Positions 7,746 to 12,496 of a stretch of 12,496 bases of DNA are shown here, piece by piece. Under the pieces are notes generated by a model. That model was not told the origin of the DNA and did no database searches. It saw only the letters and a program-made list of their open reading frames with translations. Within the stretch, counting starts at the first letter, position 1, and every line of letters starts with the position of its first letter. The DNA lies in assembly GCA_937892095.1 (NCBI GenBank), contig CALAVC010000198.1:1-12496 (forward strand). The letters run 5' to 3'. The position numbers were made by a program, and so were the translations under genes. Source of the stretch: an uncultured Bacteroidales bacterium (GTDB lineage Bacteria; Bacteroidota; Bacteroidia; Bacteroidales; Marinilabiliaceae).

Positions 7746-8282
7746 TTAAGCAGTCTTGATGAGTACAAATATAGCATAATTTATCATATCGAGATAATTA
7801 GCATCTATACCTTCGGAGACTATGGCTTGTCCGTTGAGATCTTCGAGTTCCTTTGTGCGTAAGACTTTCATAAGTATTATGTCAGCAATACTTTCAGGTC
7901 GCATTTCACGCCATGCCTCACCATAGTCGTGATTTTTGCGAAGCATTAGCGAAAGAGCAGACTGAGATTTTTCATCGTAAAGTGCTATGGCTTGTTCGGC
8001 AGAAAGGTCGGCCGTGTCGGCAACACCATGCTCCAACTGGATTAAGGCCATAATTGCATAATTGACGATTCCTATTAATTCGGTACGAACGTCATCTTCG
8101 ACTTGCTGATTTCCAATGATTTGTATATTGCGAATGCGTCGGACCTTAATAAGAATTTGATCGGTGAGAGAAGACGGACGAAGAACACGCCAAGCAGAAC
8201 TATAGTCGTGAGCCTTTTGAGCGAAAAGGGTACGACAAAGAGCCACCTGTTCTTTGAACTGTTGCTCGGTGTTGGAAGACAT
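7746..8282 (-). CDS. DUF1599 (Nmad1) protein with two tandem domain copies
   Basis: The 178-residue protein has no signal peptide or membrane segment and should be cytoplasmic. It contains two clear copies of the same unit, about 16-85 and 109-178, offset by 93 residues. Each has HDY (25-27, 118-120), a following AW (30-31, 123-124), R-x-x-RP (32-36 and 125-129), an ILIKVRR/ILMKVLR helix, and a closing NYAI segment (74-77, 168-171) before a hydrophobic helix. DUF1599 is also called nucleotide-modification-associated domain 1, from comparative genomics of phage and bacterial base-modification loci. That role is a prediction, and nothing nearby here suggests a DNA-modification island. The gene begins 8 nt after the LRR stop and ends 17 nt before the DoxX gene, so it sits inside a transcription unit ending in tpiA. 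Confidence 0.88.
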   Translation of the reverse strand: MSSNTEQQFKEQVALCRTLFAQKAHDYSSAWRVLRPSSLTDQILIKVRRIRNIQIIGNQQVEDDVRTELIGIVNYAIMALIQLEHGVADTADLSAEQAIALYDEKSQSALSLMLRKNHDYGEAWREMRPESIADIILMKVLRTKELEDLNGQAIVSEGIDANYLDMINYAIFVLIKTA

Positions 8283-8290
8283 TAGGGAGA

Positions 8291-11200
8291 CTATTTATAG
8301 CGACGGATACAATCTGTGAACCCTTCCTTACTGATGGCATATATGCCCATGGGGACGACTACCTCGTCGGATGAGGTCTCGGCAATTTGTGAACCATCTT
8401 GAGCATAAACTTTGATTGTCAACCCTAACGGATTGTTGAGATGTAGCTCGAGTTGGTCTGAACTTAGCCTCTTGTGTCCTATAAAATAGATGACAGCACC
8501 ATCGGGGAGATTTGGATATTCGATAGGGTCTGATGCAGAGACGTCGGAAGTTGAATCATCGAGAGATGCTGACGTAATGGTGATGTCAACTACCATTGTT
8601 TCAGATTGATCCGAAATGACACTATACGTATACGAAGCTATCTTGCCAACGAGCGTTGTTGGATCAGTTATGGTCTCGGCAGATACAACGAGATAGGTTT
8701 TCCCATTGGAAGTAAATGTTTCAACAGAGGCACTCGGAACATCGAGAGTAACGTCCAATATCTTAGAGACATCAACAACACTGGGAATGAAAACGCCGAC
8801 TTTGCCACCCTTGACGAGAGCGACAGAAGATACGGATTGAGGCGAAAGTGAGACTGTATGAGCGGAGCTAATTATGCCATCGAGATTGAGTGTCCAAAGT
8901 TTGTTTGAAGCCAAAGAGACATCGACGAGCGTTGCAGAACCAGCTGAATTAGAGAGGGCTAAGGATTCGAGGTTTGAACTAACGTTGAGGGATTCGAGTT
9001 TGGCTTGTGCAGACAAATCAAGATTGTGTAGTTCGGAAGAAGGCGCAGAGAATCGCTTGAGATTTGTGTTTGAAGATAGTGTGAGCGAAGTAAGCGAAGA
9101 GACTGTAAGTTCCTCTACTTGTGTGAGGTATTCGATACCCTTGATAGAAGCCACATCGAGACCAGTAAGATCAACAGATGTTGCATTTAATATTTCAGTG
9201 GAACAAAGTTTTCCATCGGAGTTTGTATCAAAAGTGGAGGAGACGTAACCACGGAATATTTCATCGGGGAAAGAGACCGCATCAATATTTAGGCAATCGT
9301 CTTTTACTATAAGGTTATCTATTGTTAAGAGAACATTGAAATAATAACCATCAAGTGTGTTGCATCGGTAGGCATAAGAGAGACTCTTGGACTTTATGTC
9401 ATCACCGAAAGGAGATGAAGGATTGGAAAATACAATAAACTTCGTTCCATCAACCTCACGAATCTCAGCAGAAACAGATTGTCCATCGAAAGAACAATAA
9501 TCGACAATAAGCTGAGAATTTAGAGCAGTTGAAGGCATCTCTATACTAAGTTCCTCAGTATCAACATTATATGTTGCATCGACAACTACATTCTGCGGAT
9601 TAAGGGCAGCGTTAATATTGCGACCTTGTAAATCGATTGCCATAATATGATTATTTACAGCTTTCAGCAAGGTCAACTTCGTCAAGTTAGAAACGTCAAT
9701 AGACGACAGACTACTGTTAACAATCGAGAGCGATGTAAGATTGATCAACTTAGAAAGACCAAAGTCAACCGAAGTTAAATCTATGTTCTTTAGAGACAAA
9801 GAAGTCAAAGAAATATTTTTTGAAAGATCAAGAGTAGTAATTGACGTGGAAGATACATCGAGAGACGTGAGCGAAGATAGGTATTCGATGCCTTCGATTG
9901 ACTCGATCGTATTAGAAGAAAGGGTTACACTGAGTGCAAGAGCGACCTCGTCTTCACAAAGTTTATCATCGGAATCGGTATCAAAATTAGAAGAGATATA
10001 AGAGCGGAACTCAGAATCGGGGAAATGCGTGTCGTCTATATCAACACATTCGGATATAACTTCATAGCTATCTATAGAGAGGGTGACAGACATATAGTGC
10101 ATATCTGAGGAGGTGTTGCTACACTTTGTATTGTACCAATACGTTATTGAACATGCCTCGACATCAGCTGGACTAGTAAAGTCTGATATAACGACACAAG
10201 GATTTCCATTATAAGAATCGATAGTAAAATCGACATTATAATTGGTCTTTGTTGTCCCATCTTTTGACCACGAGAAATCGACAGAGTCGATACGAGATGC
10301 ATCGATAGAAGGAAGGAAGATCCAAAGTACAGTATTTCCATTGGTAACATAGGCAGAAGAGGAGAGTGTCTGACCAGAAAGGTTACCCAAGGAAGTATGC
10401 TCAAGATTGAGACCGTCGAGGTTAACGGCAGCTACATGATTAGAAGAGAGGGAAAGAGATGTGAGTGAGGAAGGACAATGAGAGATGTCGAAAGATGAAA
10501 AATTACAATTGTCGAGTGCGAGCAAAGTAAGACCAGCAGGCAATGAATTGGTATTGACACTAATCAAATTGCTATTGTTGGGCAAACTAAGTGAAACAGT
10601 TGAAGACGGACAATCGAAAGTGGATATACCAACATTGGAGAGGTAGATGTTTTTAAGATTAGCGCAAGCCGTAAGATCTAAGGCATCACCGAGTGGGGTG
10701 TTAATGATAGTGAGATCTTGCATAGAGGATGGCAACAAAGAAACATCGAGAGAGGTTAGCCCAATAGAATTGCATTCGAGCGAATGAAGCGATGTAAAGT
10801 ATTGAATACCCTGAAGGGAAGAGATGTTGACATTTTCAAGAACAATAGCAGCGACATGCGAAATTTCGGTAGTAGAAAGACAGAGGTCCGAATCTGTGTC
10901 GAAATTATCAGCAACATATTGTCTAAAATAAGTATCTGGGAAATTAGTTTCGTTGATGGCTATACAAGAAACATCTTGGACATTAGAAAGATAAAAGCCA
11001 CAATGACTGATAACATTATTAGCAATATTGGCCGCAGTGTTGTAACTATAAGAAACAATGATACCTTCTAAATCGGAGACAGAAGCAATTGTAGAAGGGA
11101 CATAGAAAGCAAGATATTTCGACCCACTTTCTGTGATTTCAAATATTTCAGAGACAGCCGATGAACCAATCATCAGGTCGGATATACGATCATAGATTAA

Positions 11201-12232
11201 GTTGTCATCTATTTGTATTTTGAGGTAACCATCACCGTACAAATAAGCTTGTGGCGCATAAGAGTTACAAGTTTGTTGAGCGGTTGCAAAATCGTTGTAT
11301 TGAACGTTGAGACCATCGAGATTGAGGTAGGGAAAACCGTTGCCATTGATGTACAATTCGCTGAGAGAAGTACAGTTGGAGACATCAAGCAGAGATAGTC
11401 CACAGCTTTCTACACCAAGAGCTTGAAGCAAAGTAAGAGAAGATACATCGATGGTGTTAGACAAAGAAAGAGAATTATTAAGATATACTATTTCAAGATT
11501 AGGACAATGCGAGAAATCAAAATCAAAATCTTGACAAGAGGTGTAGGTGAAGTATTTGAGAAACGGGTAGTCAGTTAGGTTAAAGTTGGAGAACGAATAA
11601 CAATTGTCGAAAGAAAGTTCAATGAGGGGAAGTAGGGACAGACCTCGTAGATCAACCGTGGTAGAAATATCGTTAAGAACCAAACCTATGTTATCCATTT
11701 CGAGAGGTTCTACGATGCCGTCTCTATCCATATCGACAAAGTCGAGGATTGGATTTATAACGTTATCATCTGGGAATACGTCGGAGGTTATATCGACTGA
11801 ATATCCTGAACTATTCGACACATCGAAAGCCGTTGTGCCATCAGACTTAAAGGTAAGCCCAAAAACGAAACTACTGGAATTTAACACATCGACAAGCACA
11901 CCATCGACTTCCTCCTGTATCTGCAAAAAAGCATGGGAATCAGCAAGTACGTTGGCTGATAAATTTTCTGTTACTTCGACATTACCATCTGTATCAAGAG
12001 TATACACATCTCCAAAATTGCCGTCGGAAGAAACGATATGGAGATTTCGCCCAGCGACAACATCTGATAAATAAAACTTAACGATAAAAGACGAAGGATC
12101 AGAATTCAAAATACGAATATCTTGCAGATAAGAAGAAGCCTCTTGCGCAAAAGCCTTAGGCGCTATAAGGGATATGATCGTGGTGAGAAGAGTAAGAAAG
12201 ATACTTCTCTTTATATGTATGTTATTTTCCAT
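8291..12232 (-). CDS. Large secreted leucine-rich-repeat protein with four EF-hand/LRR modules
   Basis: The 1,313-residue protein begins with a signal peptide (KR at 8-9, hydrophobic core 11-24, AFAQ at 27-30), so it is exported. After a beta-rich N-terminal region (35-145) come four modules. Each has FPD, an EF-hand loop exactly 14 residues later (loops start at 167, 445, 751 and 1002), a run of short leucine-rich repeats (S-L-x-x-L-D-V-S type), an LDG motif, and a beta-strand segment ending in a Y-x-Y sequence. The LRRs often have Cys or Asn at the inward turn position. Composition is very rich in Ser, Asp, Leu and Thr and poor in Lys and Arg, as for surface proteins. The tail (1265-1313), with IKVYAQDGS, PMGIYAI and a final RRYK, resembles a type IX secretion type A sorting domain but is not a clear match. 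Binding to glycan, protein or host ligand is plausible but unproven. Confidence 0.88.
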   Translation of the reverse strand: MENNIHIKRSIFLTLLTTIISLIAPKAFAQEASSYLQDIRILNSDPSSFIVKFYLSDVVAGRNLHIVSSDGNFGDVYTLDTDGNVEVTENLSANVLADSHAFLQIQEEVDGVLVDVLNSSSFVFGLTFKSDGTTAFDVSNSSGYSVDITSDVFPDDNVINPILDFVDMDRDGIVEPLEMDNIGLVLNDISTTVDLRGLSLLPLIELSFDNCYSFSNFNLTDYPFLKYFTYTSCQDFDFDFSHCPNLEIVYLNNSLSLSNTIDVSSLTLLQALGVESCGLSLLDVSNCTSLSELYINGNGFPYLNLDGLNVQYNDFATAQQTCNSYAPQAYLYGDGYLKIQIDDNLIYDRISDLMIGSSAVSEIFEITESGSKYLAFYVPSTIASVSDLEGIIVSYSYNTAANIANNVISHCGFYLSNVQDVSCIAINETNFPDTYFRQYVADNFDTDSDLCLSTTEISHVAAIVLENVNISSLQGIQYFTSLHSLECNSIGLTSLDVSLLPSSMQDLTIINTPLGDALDLTACANLKNIYLSNVGISTFDCPSSTVSLSLPNNSNLISVNTNSLPAGLTLLALDNCNFSSFDISHCPSSLTSLSLSSNHVAAVNLDGLNLEHTSLGNLSGQTLSSSAYVTNGNTVLWIFLPSIDASRIDSVDFSWSKDGTTKTNYNVDFTIDSYNGNPCVVISDFTSPADVEACSITYWYNTKCSNTSSDMHYMSVTLSIDSYEVISECVDIDDTHFPDSEFRSYISSNFDTDSDDKLCEDEVALALSVTLSSNTIESIEGIEYLSSLTSLDVSSTSITTLDLSKNISLTSLSLKNIDLTSVDFGLSKLINLTSLSIVNSSLSSIDVSNLTKLTLLKAVNNHIMAIDLQGRNINAALNPQNVVVDATYNVDTEELSIEMPSTALNSQLIVDYCSFDGQSVSAEIREVDGTKFIVFSNPSSPFGDDIKSKSLSYAYRCNTLDGYYFNVLLTIDNLIVKDDCLNIDAVSFPDEIFRGYVSSTFDTNSDGKLCSTEILNATSVDLTGLDVASIKGIEYLTQVEELTVSSLTSLTLSSNTNLKRFSAPSSELHNLDLSAQAKLESLNVSSNLESLALSNSAGSATLVDVSLASNKLWTLNLDGIISSAHTVSLSPQSVSSVALVKGGKVGVFIPSVVDVSKILDVTLDVPSASVETFTSNGKTYLVVSAETITDPTTLVGKIASYTYSVISDQSETMVVDITITSASLDDSTSDVSASDPIEYPNLPDGAVIYFIGHKRLSSDQLELHLNNPLGLTIKVYAQDGSQIAETSSDEVVVPMGIYAISKEGFTDCIRRYK
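8558..11791 (-). repeat. Four diverged protein-level modules (EF-hand + LRR + beta segment)
   Basis: Approximate modules are 11791-10970 (residues 148-421), 10969-10052 (422-727), 10051-9299 (728-978) and 9298-8558 (979-1225). The calcium loops are at 11734-11699, 10900-10865, 9982-9947 and 9229-9194. All four have acidic residues or Asn at loop positions 1, 3 and 5 and Glu at position 12; loops 1 and 4 also have Gly at position 6, while loop 2 has Leu and loop 3 Asp. Modules 2-4 share a longer preface (hydrophobic-x-I-N/D, FPD, FR-x-Y, FDT) and are closer to each other than to module 1. The copies are diverged at DNA level, so the duplications look old and recombination between them is unlikely. 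Confidence 0.8.
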
Positions 12233-12370
12233 AATAGATACGTCTTAAAATTGTGCAGTACACGAGTAACAAAGTATAAAGTTACAAATAAAACTTATAA
12301 ATAGATTAAAAAATAAAAAACTTACAACAAAGAGGAATAAAATAGAAACAAAAATTGAGGCAAAAACTGT

Positions 12371-12433
12371 TGTTATACCACAATTTTACTTGTGTATATT
12401 GGGGGATTGTCTCAACAATTGTGGCGTATAACA
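12371..12433. repeat. Imperfect inverted repeat in the leader between the rRNA terminator and the LRR gene
   Basis: The arms are TGTTATAC + CACAATT (12371-12385) and AATTGTG + GC + GTATAACA (12417-12433). They form 15 base pairs with a 2-nt bulge around a 31-nt loop. Smaller hairpins compete inside it: CACAA/TTGTG (12379-12383 with 12390-12394) and ATTGT/ACAAT (12406-12410 with 12415-12419). The rest of the leader (12233-12370) is AT-rich with no open frame that looks real and no convincing TAnnTTTG box. The role is unknown: operator, attenuator, small RNA or a relic of a mobile element. Confidence 0.55.
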
Positions 12434-12434
12434 C

Positions 12435-12474
12435 AAAAAAAAGTTCCTCAATCCATGCGGATTGAGGAACTTTT
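12435..12474 (-). terminator. rRNA operon terminator
   Basis: A perfect 16-bp stem (AAAAGTTCCTCAATCC with its complement, 12439-12454 and 12459-12474) with a 4-nt loop is followed on the minus strand by an uninterrupted T-run reaching 12435. It starts about 3 nt past the 5S end. The A/T base of the stem gives a T-run on the other strand as well, so it could stop transcription from both sides. Confidence 0.93.
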
Positions 12475-12476
12475 AA

Positions 12477-12496
12477 GTGGCGGCGACCTACTCTCC
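12477..12496 (-). rRNA. rrf: 5S ribosomal RNA, 3' end only, cut by window edge
   Basis: The minus strand reads GGAGAGTAGGTCGCCGCCA at 12496-12478, the standard 3' end of bacterial 5S rRNA, with the exact last base uncertain by one or two. The strong terminator immediately downstream agrees with this being the end of an rRNA operon. The rest of the gene and operon lie outside the window. Confidence 0.9.

Noticed and set aside
9194..11734. Dockerin or cellulosome modules
   Set aside because: Each EF-hand-like loop stands alone at the head of an LRR module. A dockerin needs two adjacent loops with linking helices and usually sits at a terminus.
11604..12074. A 156-codon plus-strand open frame
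   Set aside because: It is antisense to the LRR gene. Ser/Arg-rich translation is what the complement of its TCG- and GA-rich codons would give.
12270..12278. TATACTTTG on the minus strand as a promoter for the LRR gene
   Set aside because: It has three bases between TA and TTTG instead of two, and no TTTG at the right distance upstream. The position is plausible but the match is weak.
12371..12433. Terminal inverted repeats of an insertion sequence
   Set aside because: The enclosed segment is only 31 nt, there is no transposase, and no flanking target duplication is visible.

Overview
The window comes from a Bacteroidales-type member of Bacteroidota. Supporting signs are a BT_3928-like DoxX protein next to a DUF1599 protein and tpiA, a TPR/PD40/SPOR envelope protein, a TAnnTTTG-type promoter box, start codons without Shine-Dalgarno sequences, and the form of the 5S rRNA 3' end. 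The genus cannot be fixed from this sequence. Every gene I can support lies on the minus strand, so transcription runs from high to low coordinates.

In transcription order, the window opens with the last ~20 nt of a 5S rRNA gene (12477-12496) and a very strong rRNA-operon terminator (12435-12474). An AT-rich leader of about 200 nt follows, containing an imperfect inverted repeat (12371-12433). The first gene encodes a 1,313-residue secreted leucine-rich-repeat protein made of four modules, each opened by an EF-hand calcium loop. Only 8 nt later comes a DUF1599 protein with two copies of its domain, then a DoxX/BT_3928-like membrane protein, then triosephosphate isomerase. A hairpin terminator (5640-5666) closes this unit.

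A second unit begins just past that terminator, at a TACCTTTG promoter box. It encodes a ClC-type anion channel/transporter with two CBS domains, a TPR + PD40 propeller + SPOR protein of the cell envelope, uridine phosphorylase, and the N-terminal third of the dipeptidase PepD, which runs off the window edge. Gaps of 5, 20 and 8 nt suggest one operon.

Most of the content is housekeeping: glycolysis, pyrimidine salvage, peptide breakdown, ion transport and envelope maintenance. The accessory-looking element is the large LRR/EF-hand surface protein between the rRNA operon and the tpiA unit. I found no CRISPR array, transposase, phage gene, tRNA or defence system. The best candidates for novelty are the modular LRR protein with its calcium loops, paired cysteines and sorting-tail-like C-terminus, and the structured leader upstream of it.
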